A stretch of DNA of 64,000 nt. Source: Shewanella yunxiaonensis (GTDB lineage: Bacteria; Pseudomonadota; Gammaproteobacteria; Enterobacterales; Shewanellaceae). Position 1 is the first letter of the stretch. Each line of letters begins with the position of its first letter. Below, in pieces: positions 43,877 through 53,977 of the stretch. The translations under genes and the position numbers were made by a program. The stretch spans positions 1,461,001 to 1,525,000 of the forward strand of contig NZ_CP073587.1 in the NCBI RefSeq assembly GCF_018223345.1, read 5' to 3'. Under the pieces are notes generated by a model that saw only the letters and a program-made list of their open reading frames with translations, had not been told where the DNA came from and did no database searches.

Positions 43877-44737
43877 ATGATTACTGAACAATCTTGTATC
43901 GATCTGCACTGCCATAGCACAGCCTCCGACGGAGCGTTGTCTCCTGCCGAACTTATCACCCGGGCAAAAACTAACGGTGTAGATGTATTAGCCATTACCG
44001 ACCACGATACGGTCGCGGGCTTAACTATTGCCAAGCAGTTTAATCTTGGCTTGTCTCAACCAATAACGCTGGTCAATGGCGTAGAGATCTCAACCCATTG
44101 GCATGCTTATGATATCCATATTGTGGGCCTGGCATTTGATTGCCATTATCCGCCGTTATTAGCGTTTCTTGAGCGGCAACGTTGTTTGCGTAACGAACGG
44201 GCGCAAGAGATTGGTCATCGGCTTGAGAAAGCTGGGATTATGGGCGCTTATCAAGGAGCCCAGGCATTAGCGGGGGACGCAGCATTGAGTCGCGGACACT
44301 ATGCCCGTTATCTGGTGCAGGCGGGGATTGTTGATGACATTGGTAAAGTGTTTAAACGTTATTTAGCCCGCGGTAAAACCGGTTATGTGCCTAATAACTG
44401 GGGCGATATGCGAAGTGCGATCGACGTGATCCATGCCGCTGGTGGCATCGCGGTGCTAGCGCATGCGAGTGGTTACCAGCTTAAGGGGAAGTGGTTAAAG
44501 AAACTTGTCAGAGAGTTTAAAGAAGCCGGTGGTGATGCCATGGAAGTGGTCTTAGGGCAACAATCACCTGAAGATTTAGTGCAGTTGGCTCAGTTGGCAA
44601 ACCTGAATGGTTTGAAAGCGTCAGTTGGCAGCGATTTTCATTTTCCAGGCCGCTGGCTGGAACTTGGAAAAAATTTACGTCGGCCCAAGGGGTTAGAATG
44701 GGTTTGGCACAGTGAGCAATGGACAGTTAAACAATGA
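43877..44737 (+). CDS. rnm: RNase AM (TrpH/YciV), PHP-domain 5'-3' exoribonuclease
   Basis: A 286-aa PHP-fold metal-dependent phosphoesterase. Metal ligands appear in DLHCHSTASDG, AITDHDTV and later VLAHASGYQL and GSDFHFPG. E. coli RNase AM trims 5' ends of short RNAs and matures the 5' ends of rRNAs. ATG 43877 gives the compact start MITEQSCIDLHCHS; the upstream extension is unlikely. It is divergent from trp and overlaps yciO by 4 bp. An inverted repeat TTGTAC/GTACAA at 43847-43869 lies just in front. Confidence 0.95.
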   Translation: MITEQSCIDLHCHSTASDGALSPAELITRAKTNGVDVLAITDHDTVAGLTIAKQFNLGLSQPITLVNGVEISTHWHAYDIHIVGLAFDCHYPPLLAFLERQRCLRNERAQEIGHRLEKAGIMGAYQGAQALAGDAALSRGHYARYLVQAGIVDDIGKVFKRYLARGKTGYVPNNWGDMRSAIDVIHAAGGIAVLAHASGYQLKGKWLKKLVREFKEAGGDAMEVVLGQQSPEDLVQLAQLANLNGLKASVGSDFHFPGRWLELGKNLRRPKGLEWVWHSEQWTVKQ

Positions 44738-45354
44738 GTCAGTTTTTTTATGTACATGAGGTGAATCCTCAGCCGCGTCTGATCAATCAGACCGTGAATA
44801 TACTCAAAAATGGGGGGGTTATCGTTTATCCCACCGATTCCGGTTATGCCTTGGGTTGTATGATTGGCAACAAAGACGCAATGACTCGTATTGCCCGGAT
44901 CCGTCAGCTAGGTGATAACCATGAGTTTACCTTGGTGTGCCGAGATCTTTCTGAATTATCCACTTATGCGCGAGTAGATAATCAGGCGTTTCGAGTGTTA
45001 AAAAACAACACCCCTGGTCCCTACACCTTCATTTTTAAAGCCACTAAAGAGGTACCTCGGCGGTTGCAGAACGAGAAAAAGCGCACCATCGGTATCCGTG
45101 TACCGGACAACGTGATCGCGCTGGCGTTACTGGAGGTGCTCGGTGAGCCTTTAATGTCGACGACCTTGGTACTTCCCGGCAATGATGTCGCGGAATCCGA
45201 TCCGGAAATAATCCGTGATGAGCTGGAGCATCAAGTCGATGCCATTGTCGCTGGTGGTTATCTTGGCGAAAAGCCCACTACGGTTATCGACATGTCCGAA
45301 GACGGTATGGAAATCGTCCGTGAAGGCGCAGGGGATATTTCGCCGTTTCTTTAA
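44734..45354 (+). CDS. yciO: YciO, Sua5/YrdC-family protein
   Basis: A 206-aa protein with the Sua5/YrdC/YciO fold. It has YPTDSGYALGC, the RIRQLGDNHEFTLVCRDLSE segment, NNTPGPYTFIFKAT, KRTIGIRVPDN and MSTTLVLPG. YrdC and Sua5 make threonylcarbamoyl-AMP for tRNA modification; YciO is a paralogue with weak or uncertain activity of this kind. Its position after rnm matches the conserved order. Start overlaps rnm (ATGA). Confidence 0.95.
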   Translation: MSQFFYVHEVNPQPRLINQTVNILKNGGVIVYPTDSGYALGCMIGNKDAMTRIARIRQLGDNHEFTLVCRDLSELSTYARVDNQAFRVLKNNTPGPYTFIFKATKEVPRRLQNEKKRTIGIRVPDNVIALALLEVLGEPLMSTTLVLPGNDVAESDPEIIRDELEHQVDAIVAGGYLGEKPTTVIDMSEDGMEIVREGAGDISPFL

Positions 45355-45411
45355 CCATGATTACCCGCTATAATCGCGCGCTCGTCAGCGCCCTGACAAA
45401 GAGGAAAATGG

Positions 45412-46203
45412 ATGACTGAAGGTGTGCAACAGAGCTTACCCTTGGTTGTAGTGCGTGGTGAAGTCTTACAAGAACTTCCCGCCGATCTGTTTATTCCTCC
45501 TGAAGCGCTGGCGGTATTTCTCGAAGCCTTTGAAGGACCGTTGGATCTGTTGCTGTACCTGATCCGCAAACAAAAGCTGGATGTGGTTGATCTGCCGATT
45601 ACGCAGATCACGTCTCAGTACCTGGAATACATTGAGATGTTACAGGGGGCCAGAGTCGAGTTGGCTGCCGATTATTTGGTGATGGCAGCAACCCTGGCGG
45701 AGATTAAATCTCGCTTGCTGTTACCTAAACCGGAACTGGAAGCTGACGAAGAAGATGATCCGCGGGCAGCGCTGATCAGGCAGTTGAAGGCTTATGAGAG
45801 CATCAAAGATGCTGCTATGCGGTTGGATGATTTGCCAAGGTTAGAGCGAGATGTATTCCAGGCTAGCGCTGCACCATCCCCAGAAATTCGACCTCGGTTG
45901 GTGCCTCCTGACGTGAGCCTACTGGAATTGGCGCGTGCTTTTGGCGACGTGTTAAAGCGGGTAGAAGCCTACGGTGATCATCAAGTACGAAAAGAGCAAT
46001 TATCGACGCGTGAACGTATGAGTCAGATATTGACACAGCTTTCAAGTGAGCGTTACACGCCGTTTGAAGCGCTGTTCAGTATTAGTGAAGGCCGTGCCGG
46101 AGTCGTAGTTAGTTTTCTGGCATTGATGGAACTGGTGAAAGGCTTGCTGGTGGAATTGGTGCAAAGTGAACCGTTTGCGCCAATATATCTGAAGGCATTT
46201 TAA
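45412..46203 (+). CDS. scpA: ScpA, chromosome segregation and condensation protein A
   Basis: A 263-aa kleisin of the bacterial SMC-ScpAB condensin. The N-terminal domain includes FEGPLDLLLYLIRKQKLDVVDLPI, the typical SMC-neck-binding segment, and AADYLVMAATLAEIKSRLLLP. The C-terminal winged helix binds the SMC head. AAAGAGG precedes the ATG. It is 18 bp upstream of scpB. Where the matching SMC protein is encoded is not visible here. Confidence 0.96.
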   Translation: MTEGVQQSLPLVVVRGEVLQELPADLFIPPEALAVFLEAFEGPLDLLLYLIRKQKLDVVDLPITQITSQYLEYIEMLQGARVELAADYLVMAATLAEIKSRLLLPKPELEADEEDDPRAALIRQLKAYESIKDAAMRLDDLPRLERDVFQASAAPSPEIRPRLVPPDVSLLELARAFGDVLKRVEAYGDHQVRKEQLSTRERMSQILTQLSSERYTPFEALFSISEGRAGVVVSFLALMELVKGLLVELVQSEPFAPIYLKAF

Positions 46204-46221
46204 CTGGAACGGAGGCTGTCC

Positions 46222-46818
46222 TTGGCGCAAATCAATGATTCTCAGCTAAAGCAACTGGTGGAAGCCACCTTGTTTGTGTTGGGCAAGCCAGTATCAGTGA
46301 AAGTGTTACGAGAAACGGTGTTAGCGGATTTCAGTGTATCTGTGCCAAGGCTGAAATCATTGTTGGATGAACTGGTAATGGAATATCAGGAACGTGGCGT
46401 GCAGTTGGTGAATGTCGCGGGTGGCTATCGATTCCAGACTCGCGACAGTCTGAGTGAAATATTGCAGATGCTGTGGCAGGAGCAGGCACCAAAATATTCA
46501 CGTGCCACGTTAGAAACCTTGGCGGTTATTGCCTATCAGCAGCCAGTAACCCGAGGGGAAATTGAAGCTGTGCGAGGTGTGGCTGTCAGCAGTCAGATCA
46601 TCAAAAATTTAACTGATCGCGGCTGGGTCCGTGTCGTGGGGCATAAAGAGGTGCCGGGACGGCCTTCATTGTTTGCTACGACAGCGGAGTTCCTGGCCTA
46701 TTTCGGCCTCGATAAATTGGCAGACTTGCCACCGTTAACGGATGCCGAATCATTAGAGGCAGTGTTTTCAGGAATGAAGACCATGCCGGAAACCATAGAA
46801 GAGTCTATTAATGAGTGA
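46222..46818 (+). CDS. scpB: ScpB, chromosome segregation and condensation protein B
   Basis: A 198-aa protein with two winged-helix domains that pairs with ScpA. The first runs over [17 protein letters not shown] and ends near YRFQTR; the second has [27 protein letters not shown] and GRPSLFATT. It starts at TTG 46222, six bases after GGAGG, with no competing ATG. It overlaps rluB by 8 bp. Confidence 0.96.
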   Translation: MAQINDSQLKQLVEATLFVLGKPVSVKVLRETVLADFSVSVPRLKSLLDELVMEYQERGVQLVNVAGGYRFQTRDSLSEILQMLWQEQAPKYSRATLETLAVIAYQQPVTRGEIEAVRGVAVSSQIIKNLTDRGWVRVVGHKEVPGRPSLFATTAEFLAYFGLDKLADLPPLTDAESLEAVFSGMKTMPETIEESINE

Positions 46819-47671
46819 AAAATTGCAGAAAATCTTGGCCCGTGCTGGCCATGGCTCCCGTCGTGAGATGGAGGCATGGATAGCTGCAGGCCGGGTGAGT
46901 GTCGATGGAGAAATTGCTAATCTTGGCGACCGCATTGAAGCAGATGCCAAGGTCCGTATCGATGGTCGCCAGGTATCGCTCAAGTCAGCGGAAGATGTGA
47001 TTTGTCGGGTGCTGGCTTACCACAAACCGGAAGGTGAGATCTGTTCTCGCAAAGATCCGGAAGGTCGGCCAACGGTTTTTGATCGACTACCGCGTACCCG
47101 CGATAGTCGTTGGGTTGCTGTCGGGCGTTTGGATATCAACACCTCAGGTTTGTTGCTGTTTACCTCTGATGGTGAACTCGCTAACCGGCTGATGCATCCG
47201 TCAAATGAAGTGGAACGTGAATATGCGGTGCGTACCTTTGGTGAAGTCAACGATCTGGTGGTGCAAAAGCTGCGTACTGGCGTGATGCTGGAAGATGGTC
47301 CGGCACAGTTTGATCAAATCAAAGCGGCGGGTGGTGAAGGCATTAACCAGTGGTGGCACGTGGCATTACATGAAGGCCGTAACCGAGAAGTGCGGCGTTT
47401 GTGGGAAGCGGTAGAAGTGCAGGTCAGTCGCTTGATCCGAGTCCGCTATGGCATGATTGAATTGCCTAAGACGTTGCCTCGTGGTGGCTGGATGGAGTTG
47501 CCGCTGGAGCAAGTGAACTATCTACGACAGCTCGCTGGACTAGAACCTGAAACCCGCTCCATGTTGGGAATGGATAAGCACAGCGTGGCACGAGCCAAAG
47601 TACGCAGTGCTAAAGTGCGGCGTGCGGTACGTAAACAGAAAACGTCACAGGGAAAGACAACCCGCCAGTAA
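46811..47671 (+). CDS. rluB: RluB, 23S rRNA pseudouridine synthase
   Basis: A 286-aa enzyme of the RsuA family. An N-terminal S4 RNA-binding domain ([19 protein letters not shown]) precedes the catalytic domain with the Asp of [12 protein letters not shown], and [22 protein letters not shown] follows. In E. coli RluB modifies U2605 of 23S rRNA. The basic C-terminal tail (about residues 255-286, rich in Lys/Arg) is typical. A terminator follows at 47685. Confidence 0.95.
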   Translation: MSEKLQKILARAGHGSRREMEAWIAAGRVSVDGEIANLGDRIEADAKVRIDGRQVSLKSAEDVICRVLAYHKPEGEICSRKDPEGRPTVFDRLPRTRDSRWVAVGRLDINTSGLLLFTSDGELANRLMHPSNEVEREYAVRTFGEVNDLVVQKLRTGVMLEDGPAQFDQIKAAGGEGINQWWHVALHEGRNREVRRLWEAVEVQVSRLIRVRYGMIELPKTLPRGGWMELPLEQVNYLRQLAGLEPETRSMLGMDKHSVARAKVRSAKVRRAVRKQKTSQGKTTRQ

Positions 47672-47684
47672 TTATTTCAACATA

Positions 47685-47707
47685 AAAGGCCACGAATAGT
47701 GGCCTTT
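47685..47707. terminator. Bidirectional terminator between rluB and the M14 peptidase gene
   Basis: AAAGGCCAC, loop GAATA, GTGGCCTTT; A-rich and T-rich flanks let it work for both convergent genes. Confidence 0.85.
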
Positions 47708-47727
47708 ATCTTTAGCGTTGTTAGGGG

Positions 47728-48648
47728 TTAGCCGTTTTGAAGCAGGAATTTGAGCGCACCACAAACTGCGGCAACCTGCGCCTGATTACAGATGTCATCG
47801 GTGGCATTAGGGCTGTCAGGATAAACCTCCGTCGTGCAAGTATAAGGCGCCCCTGTAACACTGGCGCATAAGCCTAGCTCCTTAAGTGCATATTCAATAA
47901 CCCCGGGTTGCACTACCTTTGACCCAATGATATTGCCGTCTTTATCGGCTGGCGCAATGTGGGTGACTTTTGCAACAGCCGCAATAATCGCTTTTTGAAA
48001 AGCCGGTTGTGGATGGGCGCTATCATCAACTACATAAAAGCCATCGGGAATTTCGCCAGGCTGATATGCTTTGCCATCTCTTGCCGATAGCGCAGGCCGA
48101 AATTCACTTTCATCGGTATCGGTTGTTTCATGAAGATCAATATGCGCTAAAAATTCACAAGGTTGTTCAGCAACTAAGGCCATCAATGAAGCAGACTCTT
48201 CGGCAGGACTGTTTACATAAAACGAGCGGTTTGGGTCTATCGCCAATGGATTCCAGCGGTTGATCACTTCGTAGCCCCAGGGGCTAACACAGGGCGCTAT
48301 GAGCAGATTAAAATCGTTGGTAAAAAGCTGCGCTTGGGATTGGGCAAAAAGTAATGCCCCCTGAACCCCACTGGTCTCATAGCCGTGGACGCCTCCGGTG
48401 ATTAATACCCCAGGCTTGGCTGCATCCCAGTTTTTTGATTTGAGTGCCAGTAGCGGATAACGTTTGGTATCGTAGCTCAGTGCTCCGTATTGAATGATGT
48501 CAAACGTTGCCGCTAATGCAGAGATTTTGTCTAATACTTCTGCTTGATAACTGCGTTGGATTGCACGTGATTGGCGCCATTGAGTTTTTTCGCTATCGCC
48601 CCAAGGCACACCCGGTGTCCCAATTGGATAAGTGGATGACTGATCCAT
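47728..48648 (-). CDS. M14-family metallocarboxypeptidase
   Basis: A 306-aa zinc hydrolase of the M14/aspartoacylase type. The zinc site is HGYE in GGVHGYETSG together with the His of HIDLHET; the rest, including CEFLAHIDLHETTDTDESEF and CTTEVYPDSP, fits M14 carboxypeptidases. No signal peptide, so probably cytoplasmic. The substrate is unknown. ATG 48648 is chosen because AAGGAA lies six bases upstream; ATG 48681 would overlap yciK (ATGA) but has no ribosome site. Confidence 0.85.
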   Translation of the reverse strand: MDQSSTYPIGTPGVPWGDSEKTQWRQSRAIQRSYQAEVLDKISALAATFDIIQYGALSYDTKRYPLLALKSKNWDAAKPGVLITGGVHGYETSGVQGALLFAQSQAQLFTNDFNLLIAPCVSPWGYEVINRWNPLAIDPNRSFYVNSPAEESASLMALVAEQPCEFLAHIDLHETTDTDESEFRPALSARDGKAYQPGEIPDGFYVVDDSAHPQPAFQKAIIAAVAKVTHIAPADKDGNIIGSKVVQPGVIEYALKELGLCASVTGAPYTCTTEVYPDSPNATDDICNQAQVAAVCGALKFLLQNG

Positions 48649-48677
48649 ATTCATTTCCTTGTCGTTTTTATCGTTAA

Positions 48678-49436
48678 TCATTTTGAAATAGTAGGTTTAA
48701 GTTGTGCACTGAAAGCCTGGCCATTTTCATGGAGACTGTCATCGCCCATCAGGTATAGATATAGCGGCATAATTTCTTGCGGTGTTTTCAGCGTGAGAGG
48801 ATCTTCTGCCGGATAGGCACTGGCACGCATAGTCGTACGGGTGCCCCCGGGATTAATACTGTTAGCTCTTACTGAACTGCCATCAATCTCATCGGCTAAC
48901 ACCTGCATCATGCCTTCAGTGGCAAATTTTGAGATAGCATACGCTCCCCAATAAGCACGTCCTTTGCGTCCGACACCACTACTGGTAAAAAGGATAGAAG
49001 CCGTACTTGCTTGTCTAAGCAAGGGTAACAACGCTTGTGTCATGGCAAGTTCTGCCACCACATTGACCTTGAGCAGTAGTTCCAGCTCCTGGAGCGGAAG
49101 TTGTTCCAGTAATGTCAGAGTCCCCAGTAAACTGGCATTGTGCAGCAAGCCATCCAGCCGCCCGAATTGTGCATCGATTAGCGCTGCCATATGTTGGTAA
49201 TCACCAACTGTGGCACTTGCCAAATCCAGTGGCATGATTGCAGGTTGGGGGTAGCCTTGGGCGACTATCTGATCATATACCGCTTCCAGTTTTCTTTGGG
49301 TGCGTCCCAGTAAAATAACCGTAGCACCATGTGCGGCATAAGTTATGGCTGCTGTACGACCTATGCCATCACCAGCCCCAGTCACCAGAATAATTTTATT
49401 TGTTAATAAATCTTTTTTCGCTTGATAGTCCAACAT
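48678..49436 (-). CDS. yciK: YciK, short-chain dehydrogenase/reductase
   Basis: A 252-aa cytoplasmic NAD(P)-dependent oxidoreductase, the same length as E. coli YciK. Cofactor motif GAGDGIGR, then LHNASLLG, the catalytic Ser region FTSSGVGRKGRAYWGAYAIS with Tyr-x3-Lys (YAISK), and the PGGTRTTMR segment. The substrate is not known. ATG 49436 gives MLDYQAKKDLL as in the family; GGGA is upstream. Confidence 0.93.
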   Translation of the reverse strand: MLDYQAKKDLLTNKIILVTGAGDGIGRTAAITYAAHGATVILLGRTQRKLEAVYDQIVAQGYPQPAIMPLDLASATVGDYQHMAALIDAQFGRLDGLLHNASLLGTLTLLEQLPLQELELLLKVNVVAELAMTQALLPLLRQASTASILFTSSGVGRKGRAYWGAYAISKFATEGMMQVLADEIDGSSVRANSINPGGTRTTMRASAYPAEDPLTLKTPQEIMPLYLYLMGDDSLHENGQAFSAQLKPTISK

Positions 49437-49697
49437 CAGCACAATTCCCGTAATTTCAGTAACCCGCAACCTTATTGCTGTTGGCAGGCGTTTCCCTCGT
49501 TGTTTAAAACAAATGGCTGATTAGTGCCGTAATACATTGGTTTCATTTGTTTCTGTTCTGTAGCTAAAACACCAAATATGCATTAACTTGTTAAAGATTG
49601 AGACATAGGTCTCATTCCTGCAGTCACAAGCATTGGGGTATTGTGGCCAATTTGTCAGGGAAACAAAACTACTACAACAAGACTTGGGGTTACAAAT

Positions 49698-52163
49698 ATG
49701 AACAGACTGATAGTGGTCACCACAACCATTGTGGCATTGGGACTCACAGCCTGCGGTGGGGACAGTTACGACGAACTGAAGGACAGTACCGAACCATTAG
49801 TGCCAGAGACGCATCTTGTGTTCGATCCGGCTAATTCTGCGATACCTGTGCCAAACGACTTGCTGCTCAGCGGCACGCTTGATGGCACACTCAATATGCC
49901 GGGAGAAAGTGCGGGCGATTATACTGATCCGCAGTTAGCGTTGGGGGCGCTAGATGGTTGGTCGACAACACAGCCTATCACTATTGGTTTTGCACCATCG
50001 ACTGATAGTAATGGTAACGCGATTGGACTGTTGGCGTCTTCTGTAACTCAGCCTGGGGCCATACGTCTGTTTGAAGCGGTAAGCGGTGGACCATTATCAA
50101 CGCAAGCTGCGTGTCAGGCTGAAGCAGCTGTTAGTGCTTGTGAGGTGAGTGATGAATTGACGTGGGGAGAGGATTTTATCACTCAGGTATCAGGTAACAA
50201 TATCATCGTTGTGCCACTAAAACCGTTGAAGCCCGCGCACTCCTACCTGTATGTGGCAACGACGTTAATTAAGGATACAGAAGGTCGCAGTGTTGCACCG
50301 TCTACTACGTATGCATTGTTGAAAATGGATATTGAAACCCATCCACTGGAAACAGCAGAACAACTGATGTTACAGACATTAGTCAATAGCTATGAAAAAG
50401 TTCTCACAGACACTTATGGCATTGATAGTGCTAGCATTATCTATGCTGGACTCTTCACAACTCAGTCTGTCAGCAATGTATATGAAGCCGTTAAATTGAT
50501 GATGTTACAAAGCAATTCTGCTTATGCCCCGAGCTGGGTGCAAGCCCCTGTCGCTACGGGCTATACCGCCGCAACCACAGCAGGATTAACGGTGGCGGAT
50601 GGTACCGCTTATGTTCTAGCGGATATGGCCGACGTTTATACTGCTTCCATTAAGTTACCGATTTATGGTGATTGTTCTTCTGCCAGCTGTAGCACTATCG
50701 ATGGTCATTGGGTAGCGCTGGGCGATAGTCCGGTCGCAGTATTGCAGGCATTACAGAATGGTAGCTTGAGCCAAAGTCATTTTGCAGAGCAAGCTATGGC
50801 TTACGGCATTGATCCGAGTGCAGCGTTAGCTGATCTGTCTTTACTTGTTGGTAAAACCTGGACATTGGATGATGGCAGTAATGCTGATCTAACCCGAAAC
50901 CTTACGCGCTTTAATCCTATCCCAGCCATTAAAGGCTATGAAACCGTACCGTTGCTCATTACGGTACCCAACGCGACCAAACTGGCCGCATTTTATGCTA
51001 GTCAGGGAAAAACCTTTAGCGCACCGACCACAGGTTGGCCTGCCACGATAGCCATGCATGGACTTGGGGGCGGTAAGGAGATGGCTTTAGCTTATGCGGG
51101 GAGTTATGCCGCAGCAGGGGTGGCTGTTGTTGCGATGGATATGCCATTACACGGTGCACGATCGTTTGATGCTAATGGCGATGGGACCTATGAGGTTTCT
51201 GCTACCGACCCATCGTTTGGTGCTGTTATTGGTAAGCCCAATGCTTTTACTAATGGCAGCGCGTTAGTGTTTGTGAATATTGCCAGTACACTGTCAGTGC
51301 GTGATAACTTCCGCCAGGCGACTGTTGACCATCTAGCATTGCGTTTGGCTTTAGGTGGATTAAGTGCAACTCAGGCCGCTACCGGTGCAACACCGTTATT
51401 TGATGCAGATAAAATGACTGCTCAAGGCCTGAGCTTGGGAGCAATCGTTGGCACTGACTTTGCGACTTATGCAAGCAGTGGCTTGATTGATCCAATCAGC
51501 GGTAATGCTTTACCTAATTATTATGGTATTAAAGGGGTATCATTAGTGGCGCCAAGTGGTGGTCTGGCTGGAAGCTTTGCGGGTTCTGCCACCTTCTCTC
51601 CGGTGCTTTATGCCAGTATTACTGCCAGTGACACTTTTAAGGCATTGGTCACTGCGGCCAATACCGAAGGCTATGCTGAGGATTCTGCTGAATATGCAGC
51701 ATTAGTGAGTTCGGTTTACCAGAGTTTCTTACCAACCTTTGCTTTCGCTGTGCAAACCGCGATTGATAGTAGTGACCCGATTAGTCAAGTCAGTATGTTG
51801 CAAGCGTCAGGACTGCCGGTGCACCTGATTGAAATTGTCGGTGATGGTGCTGGCAATAAACCAGATCAGGTGTTACCAAATAGTGTGAGTGGCTTCCCGT
51901 TGTCGGGCACCGAGCCATTGATTACAAATCTGGGCCTGAATTGCGTCGATACCAGTGCATCATCCGGAGCGGTGCGTTTTACGAAAGGACACCATAGCTC
52001 AATTGCCAATCCTTCAGAGGTAAGTGGCGTGACTGATGGTATGGCCGCCGCCGCAACAGCCGAGATGCAGGCTGAAGTGGCAACTTTTGCAGCAACGGCT
52101 GCTGCGGGTGCGCCAGCGATTGTTATCACTAATCCGCTAGTGATTCAGAGTTGCAGTAACTAA
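49698..52163 (+). CDS. VolA/Pla-1-type surface lipase lipoprotein
   Basis: An 821-aa lipoprotein. Signal with lipobox LTAC, Cys at 19, and GGDS after it, which fits export to the outer membrane. The C-terminal half is an alpha/beta hydrolase with the nucleophile elbow GLSLG, oxyanion segment MHGLGGGKEM and a terminal His in KGHHSSIANP. This resembles the Pla-1/cef extracellular lipase family and Vibrio VolA, a surface-exposed lysophospholipase. ATG 49698 is chosen because the signal peptide starts there (MNRLIVVTTTIVALG). It is a single-gene unit. Confidence 0.9.
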   Translation: MNRLIVVTTTIVALGLTACGGDSYDELKDSTEPLVPETHLVFDPANSAIPVPNDLLLSGTLDGTLNMPGESAGDYTDPQLALGALDGWSTTQPITIGFAPSTDSNGNAIGLLASSVTQPGAIRLFEAVSGGPLSTQAACQAEAAVSACEVSDELTWGEDFITQVSGNNIIVVPLKPLKPAHSYLYVATTLIKDTEGRSVAPSTTYALLKMDIETHPLETAEQLMLQTLVNSYEKVLTDTYGIDSASIIYAGLFTTQSVSNVYEAVKLMMLQSNSAYAPSWVQAPVATGYTAATTAGLTVADGTAYVLADMADVYTASIKLPIYGDCSSASCSTIDGHWVALGDSPVAVLQALQNGSLSQSHFAEQAMAYGIDPSAALADLSLLVGKTWTLDDGSNADLTRNLTRFNPIPAIKGYETVPLLITVPNATKLAAFYASQGKTFSAPTTGWPATIAMHGLGGGKEMALAYAGSYAAAGVAVVAMDMPLHGARSFDANGDGTYEVSATDPSFGAVIGKPNAFTNGSALVFVNIASTLSVRDNFRQATVDHLALRLALGGLSATQAATGATPLFDADKMTAQGLSLGAIVGTDFATYASSGLIDPISGNALPNYYGIKGVSLVAPSGGLAGSFAGSATFSPVLYASITASDTFKALVTAANTEGYAEDSAEYAALVSSVYQSFLPTFAFAVQTAIDSSDPISQVSMLQASGLPVHLIEIVGDGAGNKPDQVLPNSVSGFPLSGTEPLITNLGLNCVDTSASSGAVRFTKGHHSSIANPSEVSGVTDGMAAAATAEMQAEVATFAATAAAGAPAIVITNPLVIQSCSN

Positions 52164-52180
52164 ATCACTGACAGAAAAAG

Positions 52181-52203
52181 GCCCGGTGAGTAGCCGGGCA
52201 TTT
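52181..52203 (+). terminator. Rho-independent terminator
   Basis: GCCCGG, a 7-nt loop, CCGGGC, then ATTTTC, about 17 nt after the lipase stop. Confidence 0.78.
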
Positions 52204-52249
52204 TCTTTTGAGCCTGTAAATTGGATACAGATTAACGATATCGACAAGT

Positions 52250-53065
52250 TTATTTGCCGCAGTCAAACGTACTCCAGATAGGTGCGTGATCTGAAGGTTT
52301 TTCCATGGACCTTAAATCATAATCTACATCTGACTCCTTCAAACGCAGAGCTAAAGGTGCGCTTGCGAGGATGGTGTCAATGCGCAGGCCTCGATTGTCG
52401 TCAAATCCACGACTGCGGTAATCAAACCAAGAGTAACGTTGTTCCCGTTGCGGATGAAGTTGTCTGAACGTATCGACAAGTCCCCAATCCAATAAGGTGT
52501 TAAACCATTGCCGCTCTTCAGGCTGAAAACTGCATTTCCCTGTTTGTAACCAGCGTTTGGCGTTAACGTCACCAATGCCGATGTCAAGATCGATAGGGGA
52601 GATATTCATATCGCCAATAATCGCAATATCTTGTTCAGGACTAAAGCTGCTGCTCAACCACCGCATTAAATCAGCATAGAACTTTCTTTTGGCAGGATAT
52701 TTCACTTCATGCGCAATGTTTTCACCTTGCGGGAAGTAACCGTTGATGACAGTTAATAGACGCCCGTTAGCTTGCATAAACTCTCCTGCAATCAGACGTC
52801 TCTGAGCATCTTCGGCATCTGTGGGAAAGCCTTTATGCACCTTCAATGGTTCAACTTTTGACAGTAAAGCCACGCCATAATGGGCTTTCCCGCCATGATA
52901 TTGTACTTGGTAACCCATCGCTTCAACTTCAGCTAATGGGAAGGCTTCATCGTGCACTTTTGTTTCCTGAAGCCCAATAATGTCTGGCTGATGGCAGTCA
53001 ATCAACGCTTGTAACTGATGGAGCCGCGCACGCAATCCATTGATATTGAATGAAACAATTTTCAT
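52250..53065 (-). CDS. xthA: Exonuclease III / AP endonuclease
   Basis: A 271-aa Mg-dependent DNA repair nuclease of the EEP fold. It cuts at abasic sites and degrades 3' ends. Catalytic blocks: [17 protein letters not shown] (metal Glu), [13 protein letters not shown] and the C-terminal SDHAPIW with active-site Asp-His. It starts with no gap after yciI on the same strand, so xthA, yciI and yciB are probably one transcript. Confidence 0.97.
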   Translation of the reverse strand: MKIVSFNINGLRARLHQLQALIDCHQPDIIGLQETKVHDEAFPLAEVEAMGYQVQYHGGKAHYGVALLSKVEPLKVHKGFPTDAEDAQRRLIAGEFMQANGRLLTVINGYFPQGENIAHEVKYPAKRKFYADLMRWLSSSFSPEQDIAIIGDMNISPIDLDIGIGDVNAKRWLQTGKCSFQPEERQWFNTLLDWGLVDTFRQLHPQREQRYSWFDYRSRGFDDNRGLRIDTILASAPLALRLKESDVDYDLRSMEKPSDHAPIWSTFDCGK

Positions 53066-53365
53066 TTACGGCAGAACCGGTTTGAAAGGTTTAACAATGA
53101 CGCTGGCATAAACCCCAGCAGCAACATAAGGCTCTGCATCAGCCCAGGCTTTTGCTGCTTCCAGCGATTCAAACTCAGCGACCACCAGTGAACCTGTAAA
53201 ACCGGCTGCGCCTGGATTATCACTGTCTACGGCGGGGTGTGGCCCTGCGACCATCAAGCGCCCATCGTCAGCGAGCAATTGCAGACGCGCAAGGTGAGCT
53301 GGGCGTACTGATAAACGGTTTTCTAAGCTGTTTTCAACATCTTGTGCTGAGATCATGTACCACAT
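53066..53365 (-). CDS. yciI: YciI family protein
   Basis: A 99-aa protein of the YCII ferredoxin-like fold. [20 protein letters not shown], the [18 protein letters not shown] stretch and [20 protein letters not shown] follow E. coli YciI nearly block for block. The family has conserved His/Asp residues and may be enzymatic; the function is unknown. Start overlaps the yciB stop (TAATG). Confidence 0.96.
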   Translation of the reverse strand: MWYMISAQDVENSLENRLSVRPAHLARLQLLADDGRLMVAGPHPAVDSDNPGAAGFTGSLVVAEFESLEAAKAWADAEPYVAAGVYASVIVKPFKPVLP

Positions 53366-53910
53366 TATTTAAGTTCCTTCCGTTGTTCTTCGGGTATGTG
53401 TTTAAACAGATATAAAACAGTAATCACTGTGTTGAGTAGCGTGGCAGCGGTCAGGCCAAACACCTTGAAGTTGACCCATGTCTCCTGACTCAGGTGAAAC
53501 GCCACATACAGGTTAGCAAGGCTACATAACGCAAAAAACAGCACCCAATACCAGGTGACTCTGGCCCAGATCCGATCATCGACTTTGAGCTCATTTCCCA
53601 GCATAGATTTTAGCACTGGTCGCTTAAGCCACTGGCTGACAACCAATGCCAGTGCCATTAAGGCATAAACAATGGTGACTTTCCATTTGATGAAAACATC
53701 ATCATGTAAAAACAACGTCAGCGAACCAAAAATCGCGACCACCACAAAAGTGATGACGTGCAATTTTTCCAATTTGCGGTAAATGGCGTAACTAATAATC
53801 AACTGAAGTGCGGTAGCGGCAACCAATACGCCACTGGCGATATAGATGTCGTATAACTTATAGACAGCAAAGAAGATGATGAGAGGGAGAAAGTCCAGTA
53901 ACTGCTTCAT
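53365..53910 (-). CDS. yciB: YciB, inner-membrane septation/envelope protein
   Basis: A 181-aa inner-membrane protein with about five helices, starting [21 protein letters not shown] as in the IspZ/YciB family. It contains [15 protein letters not shown] and [20 protein letters not shown]. In E. coli it interacts with envelope and division proteins. First gene of the yciB-yciI-xthA group. Ribosome site is weak. Confidence 0.96.
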   Translation of the reverse strand: MKQLLDFLPLIIFFAVYKLYDIYIASGVLVAATALQLIISYAIYRKLEKLHVITFVVVAIFGSLTLFLHDDVFIKWKVTIVYALMALALVVSQWLKRPVLKSMLGNELKVDDRIWARVTWYWVLFFALCSLANLYVAFHLSQETWVNFKVFGLTAATLLNTVITVLYLFKHIPEEQRKELK

Positions 53911-53977
53911 GATTGGCCAGTGAGTTCGGAAAACTTACTCGAGTTTAGCATGCTCAACGCCTCAGGATAAGCCTCGT

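Noticed and set aside
49598..49834. 78-codon frame overlapping the lipase signal peptide
   Set aside because: Overlaps the clear lipoprotein start in another frame; no support of its own.
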